From positions 71,820,809-71,884,808 of the forward strand of contig CM067344.1 of NCBI GenBank assembly GCA_034190875.2: DNA of 64,000 nt. The letters are read 5' to 3'. Position 1 is the first letter of the stretch. Every line of letters begins with the position of its first letter. This stretch comes from Urechis unicinctus. Lineage: Eukaryota; Annelida; Polychaeta; Xenopneusta; Urechidae. The position numbers and the translations under genes are program-made. Of this stretch, positions 26,701 through 38,323 are shown piece by piece. Under the pieces are notes generated by a model. It saw nothing but the letters and a program-made list of their open reading frames with translations. It was not told the origin of the DNA and did not search any database.

Positions 26701-29302
26701 GTATTTCAATTATTACCGTCAGTATTTTGACCACTATCATGACCACTCCACATCATATAGCGGAGGTCCACCATACTCCCCTGGAAATGTCTCTCACTCA
26801 ACCAGAGATCGTTGGCCCCCAATGGGTTCCCGCACCCCACCCCCTCCCACCCGGCCCAGATCCAGAAGTGGTTCAAGGTCTCGATACCACCCCCGCGACA
26901 GTGCTGATCGCCACAGAGACCATGAGAAATACCGTGAACGGGAGCAGCCGATCCCACAAATACAAGGAAGATGATCACATGGATTACAAAGAGCGAGACA
27001 GAAAACCTGCCTTGGATGAACGAGTTCAAAGCAAGGAGCGGAAGAGAGAGAAAGAGCACAAGAAAGACCGGAAAAAGAGCAAGAAGGACAAAAAACCCAA
27101 AGAATTGAGGGGTAGCAGTAGCAGTAAGGTGAAAGAGAAGGTGGCTTCCAGCAGGGATAGCAAAGATCTGCCCCTCCCTCCATTGTGCGGCCACACACCC
27201 TCCGATTTCAGCAGTTCCACGGATCTCACTGAGACCGACTCGGACTTGGAAGAAAAGCGAGTGCAGAAGAAGATGGAATCCTGTAAACGGACAAAAGAAC
27301 TGGTGAAGAAAAAGGAGAGCAGGGATGGCCAAAGAAGTGGTGAGAAACATGGGATGAGTAATAACTCCCAGGAGAAGTCTTATAAGGTATCAACCCAATC
27401 AGAAGCTGACAAACGCCCCAAGCATTACGCTGGTGCAGCAGAGGTCAAATTGAAGAAGCCAAGCTCCTCTGACAGCAAGGAAAAACTGGATGGAGATGCC
27501 AAGACACCTCATCCCAATAAACCGAGTTCAGACGTTCAGCCAGAAAGCAAAATGCAAGGGAAGCTAGTCAGTAAACCCATTGAGGTCATGGGAGATAAGA
27601 TGACTAGAACAGAGGTTTCTGGTGCTGTGGTCAGTCCAATGAGCTTGGAAGCCAGTGGGAGAATGAAAAACGACAAATCTACGGTCACCAAGTCCAATCT
27701 GATTCATGTGAAACCTGTCAAAGATGTGATGATCCCCAGGACTGTTGCCGTGCAGAAGAAGCCACGCAGCAGATCCAACACGCCTACTGCTGACACCAAG
27801 AAGCGATCCAGGAGCCGTACACCTTCAGGTCAAGGCCAGGACAAGGTCAGTGTTGTTCCAGTGAAAAAAATGAAACAAGTGGAGAAGCCAGAATCAAGAC
27901 TCAAAGTCAAAGCAACTGGAAGTCCTGGCATTCAGAAGCATCTTGGTGGTGTCTCCAAAGCCAAATTTGAGGGTATATATGACCTGGAGGGCAGTGATGG
28001 TAATCTGGAAAGTCCTGTGAAGGAGTCTGTTCTCGTAGCTGAACCTCCACAGCTTTCCAAGTGGGAGCGCAGTGATCCATCTTCAGAGCCGGATGAAGAT
28101 ATTGATAAGAAGAAGAAGCACATGAAAATAGAGGAGAAAAAGCCACTGCCAAAGTAAGATATCCATTGGAAAGATGTGGCATTATTGGAGTTGTGATTTG
28201 CCATTGATGGAATATTGTTGCCATTTAAAAAAAATAATGTGCATATTTTTCTGGGTTTAAATGAATGTGTGTTGTGTGTAGGTCAGTTATTGAGACTGCT
28301 GAGAAAGTCCTGGCCAACAAGCCTCGCCAGGGGGCGGTCGTTTCCTCCCACATTCACAGGGTCACTCGATCACCATCTCCAAATCGTCATCAATCTCCAC
28401 CAAGCTCTAAGAGATGGCGCTCACTTCAAAGCCCAGAACACAGAAGCTCAAGACAAAGTCCAGAGCACAGAAGCTCAAGACAAAGTCCGGAGCACAGAAG
28501 CTCAAGACAAAGTCCGGAGCACAGAAGCACTCGACCTAGTCTTGAACGAAAGACATCAGATCGCCGAGGTACTCGACCGAGTCCAGACCGGAAGAGTTCA
28601 AGACGCAGTCCCGAGTATAGAAGTTCCAGGAGAAGCCCGGAGCGAAGAAGTTCCCGACAAAGTCCTGAATATAGGAGTTCTCGGCGTATGCCAGAGCACA
28701 GGAATTCAAGACAGAGTCCAAAGAGGAGGAGCTCAAAACAGAGTCCTGAACATAGTGGTCCAAGAGCTAGTCAGGATCCAAGAGGGAGTCCGAAACGTCG
28801 ACAGGTGGTCACTAGTCAACGAAGCGTACAAGTGACAGTGAGCACCAAGGAGAGCAAGAGAAGCGTTCAAGGCAGCGACGATGACCTGTCCTATGATCTG
28901 CGTGACAAACTGAAAGGAAGCCAAAGAAAGGGATTCATATCAGGTTCTGATAAACGAAATGTTGTGCACATGGACAGTGGGGAATTGACCAAGAAAGAGG
29001 CCAAGAAGTCATCGTCATTTGAGCGCAAGGTTTCTGTCATTGATGAGTCTGTGTTCGAACCAGATTATGATGAAACTTATGACTCTGATGCTGACCCAGC
29101 GCCAGGATCTAAGGGGGCTGTTACTAAGAGTTGTGAAGTGGTCACCGAATCATCAGCCAGCCGCTTGGATTCTGACACTCAGCCGGACTCTGACAGCGAC
29201 AGTCGAAGTGACTCAAAGTCGAAAAGGAGCCAAGATGAATCCAAAAGCAAACCCAAAAAACAAAAGAGTAAGCACAAAAGAAAAAAAAGAGAAGAAACAT
29301 AA
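16998..29302 (+). CDS. RBBP6: RBBP6: RING-type E3 ubiquitin ligase / pre-mRNA 3'-end processing factor (18 exons)
   Basis: In vertebrates RBBP6 (yeast Mpe1) is a nuclear RING E3 ligase and a cleavage-and-polyadenylation cofactor. Exons: 16998-17166, 17337-17427, 17673-17724, 21412-21447, 21633-21721, 22035-22137, 22422-22561, 22734-22909, 23299-23753, 23919-24034, 24204-24292, 24456-24603, 24752-25053, 25298-25454, 25603-25701, 26007-26555, 26668-28153 and 28282-29302. Phases agree across the joins checked. The total is about 1,760 codons, against about 1,790 in human. The order is DWNN ubiquitin-like domain, CCHC knuckle, RING, Pro-rich region, RS domain, Lys-rich disordered region, 9-residue repeats and Lys-rich end. 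The start context MSFIHYKF matches the human MSCVHYKF. There are two apparent frame breaks, near 26940-26960 and 29270-29290. Confidence 0.94.
17725..21411 (+). other. Long RBBP6 intron, no gene seen
   Basis: This 3.7 kb AT-rich intron separates the DWNN exons from the 36-base exon 21412-21447. I see no coding exon, tRNA or clear mobile element in it. Several short ORFs near 20.8-21.2 kb overlap on both strands and show no domain. Confidence 0.7.
22035..23420 (+). CDS. RBBP6: RBBP6 zinc knuckle and RING exons
   Basis: Exon 22035-22137 encodes a CCHC zinc knuckle, CYKCNKPGHHIANC (C-x2-C-x4-H-x4-C). Exon 22422-22561 holds the linker ending VPTIDAKAYLAGKKEKPPF, which continues into 22734-22909. 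The RING spans 22734-22909 and 23299 onward: LCLICDQISTDAVVIACC, GNSYCDEC, then (split codon T|GT) IREALLSSE and HTCPTC. All zinc ligands are present, so E3 activity should be intact. Confidence 0.96.
23919..25454 (+). CDS. RBBP6: RBBP6 Pro-rich linker exons
   Basis: Five exons (23919-24034, 24204-24292, 24456-24603, 24752-25053, 25298-25454) encode Pro- and Met-rich sequence with many PPP runs. They end in PPLTEEQFYKEKDRLRRV, which matches the PPLSREEFYREQRRLKE block of human RBBP6. A nearer AG at 24231 would break the frame. Using the AG at 24203 restores phase 2 in and phase 1 out, so the exon start at 24204 is chosen for that reason. Confidence 0.85.
25603..26555 (+). CDS. RBBP6: RBBP6 RS-domain exons
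   Basis: Exon 25603-25701 carries DPMDDFAKELMK, the counterpart of human TNDFAKELMEY, and runs into SKSRSRSR. Exon 26007-26555 is almost pure RS/SR dipeptides with RSPRP and SRSPRP blocks, typical of splicing-related proteins and likely phosphorylated by SR kinases. Confidence 0.9.
26668..28153 (+). CDS. RBBP6: RBBP6 large Lys/Ser-rich exon with an apparent frameshift
   Basis: The exon enters in the frame that encodes FPDSQDARWAEYFNYY and RSRSGSRSRYHPRD, and that frame hits a stop at 26972-26974. The downstream sequence SRSHKYKEDDHMDYKERD and about 390 more codons lie in another frame. The last codons shared by both readings are near 26940-26960 (around CGGGAGCAGCCGATCCC). No intron fits in the gap. 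The exon ends at a good donor (AAA|GTAAGA) and joins exon 28282-29302 in phase. Confidence 0.8.
28282..29302 (+). CDS. RBBP6: RBBP6 last exon
   Basis: The exon starts after GTGTGTAG and reads SVIETAEKVLANKPRQ. A 9-residue repeat array and then an acidic patch with FEPDYDETYDSD follow, matching human AAFEPDYNESDSES. The frame ends in KHKRKKREET at 29302. The adjacent frame, reached by a one-base change in the A-run at 29281-29288, would end KKHKKKSKKKHKDV at 29336, which looks more like the Lys/His-rich end of human RBBP6. Confidence 0.88.
28434..28760 (+). repeat. 27-bp coding tandem repeat (RSS-RQ-SPEH)
   Basis: About 11-12 units of 27 bp encode variants of the nonapeptide SPEHRSSRQ. The first three or four are almost identical (AGAAGCTCAAGACAAAGTCC), and later units diverge to DRKSSRR, EYRSSRR and KRRSSKQ. 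The array lies inside the last RBBP6 exon and keeps the frame. It probably extends the RS-like region by recent slippage. Confidence 0.93.
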
Positions 29303-29730
29303 AAAAAAATCTAAGAAGAAACACAAGGATGTATAATACAACATATTTGATATAAGAAATACTATTGCACATGTCTCATCAAGGAGCAAGGATGGATGCT
29401 TTAAAAAGACATTTCTCTGTAAATCTAGAAGAATCTTAAATGTTTCTTTATTAATCTTAATAAAACACATGGACACCCAAATGGATCTTTGATGATTCAA
29501 CTGAGGATATTGCTTCAGGCCACAAGGTCTTTCAAGATGGATCATTGTTTAAATTCCTGTTAATAATGAACTGTCCCGGATTTAGCAGATTCCACTTTGT
29601 GTATGGTTGACAAACTCCACTCACTGGACTTGTGTGTGTGTGTAATTTGCTCGTTTGGTATTGTGTTGAGGTTTGTATGCAACTGTATGGAAATAAATAT
29701 GTATTTGATATAAAGGCTGTTGGTTTTAAT
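29303..29730 (+). other. RBBP6 3' UTR with candidate poly(A) signals
   Basis: AATAAA motifs at about 29458-29463 and 29691-29696 follow the stop codon. The second lies near a GT-rich stretch (29633-29642) and precedes TG-rich sequence. These mark the likely transcript end. Confidence 0.55.
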
Positions 29731-30046
29731 ATCACACCATTGTTTGATGTTACATGAGTGACTCGATTTCAGGAACCCATTCAAAAGATTTGACTTAAAC
29801 GTGTCATTGTCAGAACCAACATAATCATACGGTTCGTTAATCGTACCTTTCTTGGTGCATTCTCAGGTTCAGGGGTGGCAACTTATGGTCGCCCGCCCGT
29901 CAATGGCGACTTGAAACGAATACGGGCGAGTCGAATTCGCATAATCACGTGGCCGGGTGGCGAGTCAGTTTTCGCACTCTCTCTGGGTTCATTACTTTCT
30001 GGCGCCAAACATAAAAAGCATGCTTGAGACTAGCCCTACAAGACGT

Positions 30047-30557
30047 CTGGGTATATATTTATGATACTGTTCGACCGGAGTTAGCTTGAGACGTTTGTCT
30101 CCGGTTTTTGTCCGCGCATGCTACCATAATATACGCGTATGTCAACAAGCTTTAGATCAGGTATTCATAATAAACAATAGGTGGACTGAAATCTCCGTCG
30201 TTAGTTTTTATGAATACGATGTAAGATCGCGGACTCGAGTTGAGACAACTCAACTTAAGATTCTTCATGAATACGGCCCCAGATAAGCGCGGTTCGTCTA
30301 CGAATGTCAATATGTGATAGGTAGCCAAACAGACCTACTTCAGGTTTTATTACAACGGTTATTTTCCTGGAATAGATAATTTACCAACTTCATTGCGAAT
30401 GAATTGTAGCATGTAGGTTAACTGCTGTGTGCTTATATCTTGGGAACGTGCAATTGACCCTAAATGTCCCAGACCAAGGAGTTCCATATACGTCAATGTA
30501 ACTCCTTGCGCAGACTTAGCTCCGGTCGAACGGTAATATAAATATATACCGTTCTGC
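30047..30557. mobile_element. Short MITE-like element with ~40-bp inverted ends
   Basis: The left end (about 30052-30090) and the reverse complement of the right end (about 30515-30555) align as GGTATATATTTAT, a short variable part, then (A/C)(T/C)(G/C)TTCGACCGGAG and TTAGCT/CTAAG. The interior (about 430 bp) has no transposase-like ORF. This is a structure-only call, and I found no other copy of this element in the window. Confidence 0.55.
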
Positions 30558-31318
30558 TCCGGTATTTTGGGCGCGCATTAAAATGGAAAGGTACGCAAGC
30601 AGGAGCGGGCTGACCGTACTGAACCCGCCATAGCAGTACACTTACAAGACTGGTTAAGTAAGTAAGAAAAGTCTGATCCCTGTTTGTACATTCTGTAATG
30701 ATCCATGAGTGATTGTACATTCTATAATGCTTCACCTGCAGTAAAATAATGACCCATTGGACATTCTCTTATTCTCTGAACACCAAGCATTAGTTGAACT
30801 ACAACTGCTCTTTATTGTTGATCCCTACCGCATTATTGCAGCGTGTCAAACATAATGTATCGATTGATTATTTGACATGACATGCATGTAAATTCTTAAT
30901 CAATTTACATTTGTTCCTGTCATATATTGTAAGTATTGAATATATTCATTTCATAATGACAAATAACTATGTTAAAATCAATTCCGACCATGCTCCAACA
31001 TACAAAAAAACTAAAATATATAATAAACTCATACGTGCGGCATCATTTTCACCATGACACCATCAGTTAAAGGCAACTTCAAGTACCGAACAACTATACA
31101 GAAATCATCCACTTGACGATAGTGATTCAGCTAACAGTATAAAATTATCCCAATAGCTGGTTGATTTATTCGCTTGTTGGAGCATGGTACAATATCGGGG
31201 TAATAAATGTCCCTTGTTTCTCCAAGAATGGGGCTTACACATATAAATGCTTAAGAATTGTTAGAAAGCTAAGACAAAAGATTATTGGATATTGCAGCAC
31301 GTAAATCAGTGTTGTTTT

Positions 31319-34300
31319 TTAATCTGGCAGTTTGTCGATGGTTTGCCGATTTGCAAATTTAAGACTACGGTCAGTGCGTCTTGTCGTAGACGGGTGATTA
31401 GCGTACACGACTTGTGTCCCCTCAGTTACCGTTTCATCTACCTTACCATGGTCGGTTTCGTGATAAAACGTGGAGTGTTCAGTATCCACTGCGTTCGAAA
31501 CATCACCTTCTGAAGAGGATGTGGAAATGCGCTCCGAAGGGTTTAAATAGTCACGACCAGCACCACCATCCTCTGGTTGCATAGGGCGAAAGTAACTATC
31601 TCTCAAAAAACTGACATTCCCCTTGTCTTTTGGATCGTTGGGCTCACCTGGTTGGTCTGGCTGGTTTTCATCGCTTCCTCTCTTCCGTTTATGATAACAG
31701 AAGCAGCCGACGAAGACGACGCACATAAGTACAGCTCCGCCACACGAAATCAGAATGATATAAAGCAGTGCAAAAGGTGGACGCAATTCATACCTCAAAC
31801 AGCCAACCTTATGTTCCAGGTAACCAACAGACACCTAAAAACAATTAATGAAGGGGCACGTTACACAGTGTTGCAATGAAATAGCCAAAAGAAAAGTCGA
31901 TTTCATGGCATATTGATTTCCATTTAACACACAAAGCCGATCTCACCATGATTGCAAAGATTTCTTTTCCACATCGCTCTGCGTCTTTCTTGTGGTATTT
32001 GGGAAGTGTTATATTGGGATGACAAATGATCTGATTGCTTTGTACTTTGTCGATCGTACAGTTGGATATTCCTAAACGAATGTTGTAGTCGTTCTTCCTG
32101 GCTCCTATTAAAAATCCTTTGCCCTGATAACAAATGTACATCAGATTTATAAGTTTAAGGCGCTCTTTAATTGACATTAAATATCTAAAGTGTTATCTTC
32201 AAAATTGGATTTATATCTGTCATTTAGGCATGTGAACCTAACCCACTTGTTCATCCACTCACTCACTAAACGTTGTGCCTCGTAGATGATGATCAAATAT
32301 ATATCAATAATGAAACCGACTTACGCTGATATAAATTGGCTTCGGTTCATGGGGTTTGAATACAAACACATCCTTTATGGTCACAAAAGATGGCGCTACA
32401 TAGAACGTAAACTCTTTATCTGGGAGCTCATCTGTGACGTCTTGGTATCTGTCATATCCGTCTAGTTGAAAACCAACTGTGAAGTTCAACGTCGAGTCGC
32501 CCGAGTTCGGCGGAATAGCCGACTTGTTCTGACTTTGGGAGTAGGCAGTAGGCAGGAACTCGTCTGGAATATCCAGCTTTGGCATCGGACAATTCAGCGT
32601 TGTGGAAGAGTTCGGATGACATAACTGAAAAACATTATAAATATAATATGTTTTTCAAGCCTCACACCTGCATAAACGATTGCGCACCATGTATTTGTAT
32701 AAGCCATGCATGTTTCTCAGGCGTTCAGTCGACAATTCACTCAATCGCTCATAAATAGTCGACAAAGAGTTTGTCTCAGACAATATGAAGCATCAACATA
32801 AGAGGAACTGGAACACTTTTTAAAATTTCTGTCAAAAAAATCAACTTGATATGCACAATACAAAACCGCTACATTTCATTCCAAGTGATCAAAACTTTAT
32901 TGATGTTTCATTGTATGTTAACACTTTCATTGTAGGGCTTGATAAATAATGAAAACGCCACGGTGGCAACCGGTGACATCACGAAAGCTGACATGGCGGC
33001 GACCATGTATGGAAATTTTATAGCAAGTTGATTTTCCTGTAAATTAAAAATCACAGAAATTTGCAAATTTTTTTTTATGGTGACATATTTTAAAACCAGT
33101 TTTATCGATTTTTAAGTTTTCAGTTCCGCTAAAATCACACTCAGCAAGTACTATGTACTATTGTGTGTCATACTCACAGAGGTGTAGAAAGTTACATTCG
33201 TTTTCTTTTCTTGACCCACTGTCACCGTGAAGGTGTATTTTTGGGTAATCTCTAGTATTGGATTGGCAACTGCATCCAGATTCGTCCCCGACACAGTTAG
33301 GGAGGTTCCTCCGCTAGTATGATTCATACAGCACATCCATACAGCGTCTATGGTCTCAGTGTTTATTTAGGATTACCGAGTGGCATGTTATTTATTAGGG
33401 TCTCTTGCAAATTAATGGATATATATAGCGCTAAGCAGATGACCCCGCAAAGGTTACGAGCAATATTTTTTATCAGGAGGGAGATGTGGGACAATGCTTC
33501 CAATAAAAACACTCATTGTTTTCGTGAGTGATTTAATTAGAAAGCCTTCCAAGTGTTCCTGGTTGTTTTAACTTTGAGATCATTCAAAGCATGTGCTCGA
33601 ACGATCGCTCTAATCTGCATTTGCACATTTATCACGGAAAACAGGTGATGGCATATTCACAATGCTACAACCAAGTAGACCTCAAGAAATAAAATGTTTA
33701 ACTGATTGCGTCCCATAGCTTAAACTGAATAAATCAAATATGTTCATGAATATTTAGCTATACGAAACTGAAAATTGTTACAAATAAAAAAAACACTTGT
33801 TATTAACACAAACAACTTTACGTAAACTGAATAAGGATGTATTTCTGACCTGATTATGTGGCCTAGTGGGTAAATATCGCCGATTTCGGGGTTGCCTCTG
33901 TACGTGAAGTTAAATGGAGTAAATCGTGTGGTCGTCGTATTAATAATTACCCATATGGGCAGCAACATTTCTATATCACTTTCGGTCGTCCTTGGTGAGA
34001 GGAAGTAGGCGGTGTTACCTGACGAATAGTTCCTACATATAAAAAAACAAATAGTTATTAACTTTAGATTATAAACAATGTTAAGTTTAATAATGTTACA
34101 AGGATGCCAAGCTAATAGGTTACTCACACATAAACTTCCTTGCCACAGTATCCAAAAAACGCGACTGATGGCGGTAATTTGCTGAAGAATTTGCCTGTCA
34201 AAGTGATGTTTGTACCACCAGCGGTTGGTCCATATACAGGTGACACGTCCTCCACAGGATTAATGATCGTCTTGTGAACTTTAGAGAGGCATTCACAACA

Positions 34301-35866
34301 ATTTCACAAACAGCGTATACCAAATGGTCGATATAACACATCTATTTGTCAACATTCATCAATATATTACCGAGGTAAATAAATTTAGTCTCGAGGTTTA
34401 ATACTTCTACGACGATGGCACAAGGTCATACCAAAGACGGATGGTACAAGGGCATACCAAAGACGGATGGTACAAGGGCATACCAAAGACGGATGTGTAT
34501 TTCATGTTATTTCATAATCACCACACAGCATGACGGACTAAACCCTTTTTGGCAGCTATGAACTCTTGCAAACTGCGCGGACGATGCGAGAGGCGAACTG
34601 TTTTCGATAGGTCTAACCCAGACCCGACAATTGAATAAGTTGACATTTGTTAAACATTGTACTTGTTATTGTCTCTACTTCTAAGCCTACTGTGCGGCGT
34701 GTTTCGGCAGCGCCAAGGCTCTACGCAAAGACATTTTCCCCACTCGCATCATTCGCAGGGACGTCAGCGCAGTATTCCCACGTGCCTTTGTTTATCACAC
34801 GGTAGCGCCACTTAAAGATGGCTGTGTATCATAATTAGGGAAGCGATCACCGCAGAGCCACTCGGAGTGAGCCCTCTTAGCTAAGCTATAAACTCTTTGG
34901 TCATACCATATAGAACAATCTTTCTAAAATTTGAATAAAATGTTTATGAATGTTCTAATTAATGCCCTTTTCATTAATTTTCTTAGTCATTTTGCTACTC
35001 TAATGATTATTTCTGCCAAGATAACTGAGGCACGATTTTGATGTAACGGCCGGGTAAGTTTGGTCATGGGCCAAATACCAGGTCAAATAATTCCTTTCTT
35101 TTGAAATACATAGAGAAAAGCAGTTTTCTGCCTGTGTGTATCCAAGCAAGTTATTTACGGATTATAACAGTAACTTAGGAATTTCTGCTCACAGGCTAAT
35201 TAAATAATAACAATATAGATAATTCTTCTCTTTGGAATATTTTGCATAAATTCGAGGTCGTTATTGCGCCGAGAGCTCTTTTCATTCGTCATTAATGAGC
35301 AAAGAGCTACTTGACAGACGTACTTATGACGAAATTATTTTTTGGTAAAAAAAAAATGTTTTGGTACAGTAGTATTAGGAATTAGTTTGTCAAACTTAAA
35401 ACGTTTCAGCTCTCTTTAAAGAATTGATAAGAGATGATTTATTGTATATTTTATATTTTATATGCTATATATTTTATGATACCTACCATACTGACACATC
35501 CACCCACTATAGTAAGTAACGTCGATACCCTCGGTCGTTTGCGGTGGACAGTGACATTGGTATCCATAGTTATCCGTGTTTTCACAAGTACCACTGTTGA
35601 CACAAGGTGATGACAAGCATGGGGACCATGTTGACATGTCATTTATAGGTGTTGTTGTTTCCGTTGTAGATGTGGCTGCCTCCACCCATGTATTCATCGT
35701 ACCTGAAAAGGTAATAATCACTGAGAATAAGGTAACCAACACAGTAGACATTTAGATATAGCCACCCACTGAGATGCGCTATGTGCTTACCTTGAAGTAA
35801 CACTGTAATCCAAACAAGTTTGCGAAGTAGCAAATCCGCTGGTGTCCAATTAGATCTTGCAATCAT
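31319..35866 (-). CDS. Plexin-like IPT/EGF single-pass membrane protein, copy A (8 exons)
   Basis: Exons: 35791-35866, 35487-35702, 34128-34278, 33850-34032, 33178-33313, 32325-32626, 31947-32124 and 31319-31834, with phases agreeing at the joins checked (about 585 residues). Exon 1 is a signal peptide (LLLRKLVWITVLLQ). Exon 2 has a short Thr-rich stalk and a six-Cys EGF-like domain (SPCVNSGTCEN to YQCHCPP). Exons 3-7 encode IPT/TIG-type modules: GPTAGGTNITLTGKFFSKLP, SGGTSLTVSGTNLDAVANP, then GQGFLIGARKN to GISNCTIDKVQSNQIICHPN. Exon 8 has a TM helix (LLYIILISCGGAVLMCVVFV), CYHKRKR and a tail of about 120 residues. The module order and the VSVGYLE to CLRYE stretch before the membrane recall the plexin/MET stalk, but no Sema, PSI or GAP domain is seen. 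Function is unknown; it is probably a cell-surface receptor or adhesion protein. Confidence 0.85.
34428..34497. repeat. 26-bp tandem repeat, ~2.7 copies
   Basis: The unit CATACCAAAGACGGATGGTA (first 20 of 26 bases) repeats nearly perfectly in the first intron region of copy A, at the left edge of a transposon-like segment. Confidence 0.9.
34490..34908 (+). mobile_element. TIR transposon-like segment in copy A intron
   Basis: 34493-34630 matches 51440-51640 (shared ATAATCACCACACAGC, CTGCGCGGACG, CGAACTGTTTTCGATAG). 34681-34905 matches 52618-52785 (GCCTA.TGTGCG.CGTGTTT, GCAGAGCCACTC). Its right terminus, GTGAGCCCTCTTAGCTAAGC then TATAAACTCTTTGG, matches the terminal repeat at 56245-56275. It is therefore another, partly rearranged copy of the same family. 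No transposase ORF is seen. Confidence 0.65.
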
Positions 35867-36457
35867 GGTAGCTGAAGTGGCCTTAGGTCAGATGAGAGAC
35901 ACGGTCAATTGGAGCAATGATTTCGAACACAGAGGTCAGATTTTAAAACTTAAAATGCTTCGGTGAATTCAGGCTCAGCTATTTTAGGAAAGTGGCACGC
36001 AATACACAGAATCTTCTCTTTGCATGTATCCTATGCATATGTAAAGCTATACCATCTGATGCCGCAAGTGTTTGGAATTAGAGCTGTAGCCACCGCAGTG
36101 GATAATAACTAAAGCTGTTTACCTTTTTTAGTATTGTGCATCAAAATATCGCTCACAACTGCTTTGTATCTACTTTACGCGTTCGCCTATGAAAGAGTGA
36201 GGTCTCGTGTAATGATGCGGCGGTAAACCGTGAAGTATAATGAGGCGAGACGCGTGGAACTTGCCCAACAGACTAACAGTCGATCGAGAACGTCCTTGTA
36301 GGAAGGAGCGCAAGCTCCACTTGATTCAAAAGAGCTATGTGGAACGCCCCCCAAAAACACAGTCAAATTTAAAGACATGCGTCGTTGTTAGCGACGAGCT
36401 TATGTGTTGGTGTAGATATCGGTGTAGATATTGGTATGTCTGTGCGTGCGCCCGCGT

Positions 36458-36577
<120 letters not shown>

Positions 36578-37189
36578 CGTGGTAGAATCCAAAGCCATGC
36601 GTGCTGTATTGCGACAAACTGGAGTATCGGTGTTTGAATGTGTATGTATGTGTGTGAGCGTACGTGCTTGTGTGTATCAGATACAACATCAATATTTACC
36701 GTGTATAATAGTTTTGCGAGCGTTTGGAAAGCATCAACGACTAGAACGGATATTATTCAAAAGAAAAACACAGAATGACCACTTGATCATAATGAGAAGA
36801 CAAATCCGCACCTTCCTCACCTCGCTAGGCGGGGGTGTGGGTGGGAGGCTAGGTGGAAGTTATCAGTTATTCGAGTTTGCGTTTAGGTCATATTTTTTTT
36901 GTAATATTCGATAAATGAAAGAAAACACCGCTCTAGCAGACTGGCATTGATTTGCCATCAGTTATTTGAGTCTCGGGTTTGATCTTGCTTGATGATATTT
37001 CATCATTTCATTATTCAATGACATCATTTCGTGGGGTAATGTCAATTGTAATGGTAACATTGGGGTTAAAGTCACTTTCAACAACGATGTGATATAGCGT
37101 CTGTGATGGATGAGGATGATTGTGATGCTTGGACAGCTCCCCTTAAGTGCCAGCGCCCACTTGTAGCTACCCATTTGTCACAAACACTT

Positions 37190-37400
37190 TGCCCAGACCG
37201 GGCTGCGAAACCCACGCCGCTTGGACGTAGGTTCAGCACGGTATTATTGAGCTACCGGGTCGGGTGCATCCCCTTTTGGAGATGGGACCGCCATTTAACG
37301 TTATCATCCAAGTCGCGGGGAGCCAGTCAGGTTTTCACACCTTGATATCGAACCCGCAACCTGTGTTTCGACCGGCGACGCAGTTTAACTGTGGGCAAAT
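37190..37400 (-). repeat. Possible tRNA-derived SINE-like fragment
   Basis: The minus strand at about 37342-37360 has GCGGGTTCGATATCAAGG, close to a Pol III B box (GGTTCGANNCC), within a GC-rich block that contrasts with the AT-rich flanks. A matching A box is not convincing and no second copy was found in the window. Confidence 0.3.
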
Positions 37401-38046
37401 TACCTCTGCAAAATTCCTCTTTCATGTTACTTGGTTGAGATGTTTTACATTGGTATTCTCGATTGTGTGTGAAGAATTGGCCTGTCACACGTTTGTAATT
37501 TTATACGTTCCAGGTTCGCCTACACATGTTCAGGAAGTATCTGCACGCACCACCTCCAACTGCACAGGGATTTGCATTGCTATCTTCTATGTATACATAA
37601 ACCCAAAGGGGACAACGATTACGCCACCAGCTCACCAAAAATCTCGCCTCAACCATCTTAAGTCCCGTTTACGAGCTTGTCGCGCCCCATGTCCATTGAG
37701 AACATGTTATTCTACCTAACGTCCGGTTTATGTATAAATAGAAGACAGCGTCCGACCGTCCAATGCAAATCCCTGTGATCTCAACTAAACGATAACTGCA
37801 CACTGTCATGGCTTTCTTTGCATTCGTGCATGACCAGAATATTTATTTAATCGATTCGCGTATGGTTTTAAAGAAAATTGGTAGATCCAGGAAGTAAGCC
37901 ACGATCCAGACGAGTGAGCATTCAAAAGCAAAAGCAAAACTTATAAATATACGGTTCTTTGATATGTTTAAGTTTATGACTCTAGCACCCAAAAGGTAGG
38001 GGCGGGGTTAACGCTCCAGTCGCTATAACCCCGATGTCAGTGTGAG

Positions 38047-38323
<277 letters not shown>

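Noticed and set aside
26706..27350. 214-codon minus-strand ORF
   Set aside because: It is antisense to the Lys/Ser-rich RBBP6 exon and low complexity, with no independent support.
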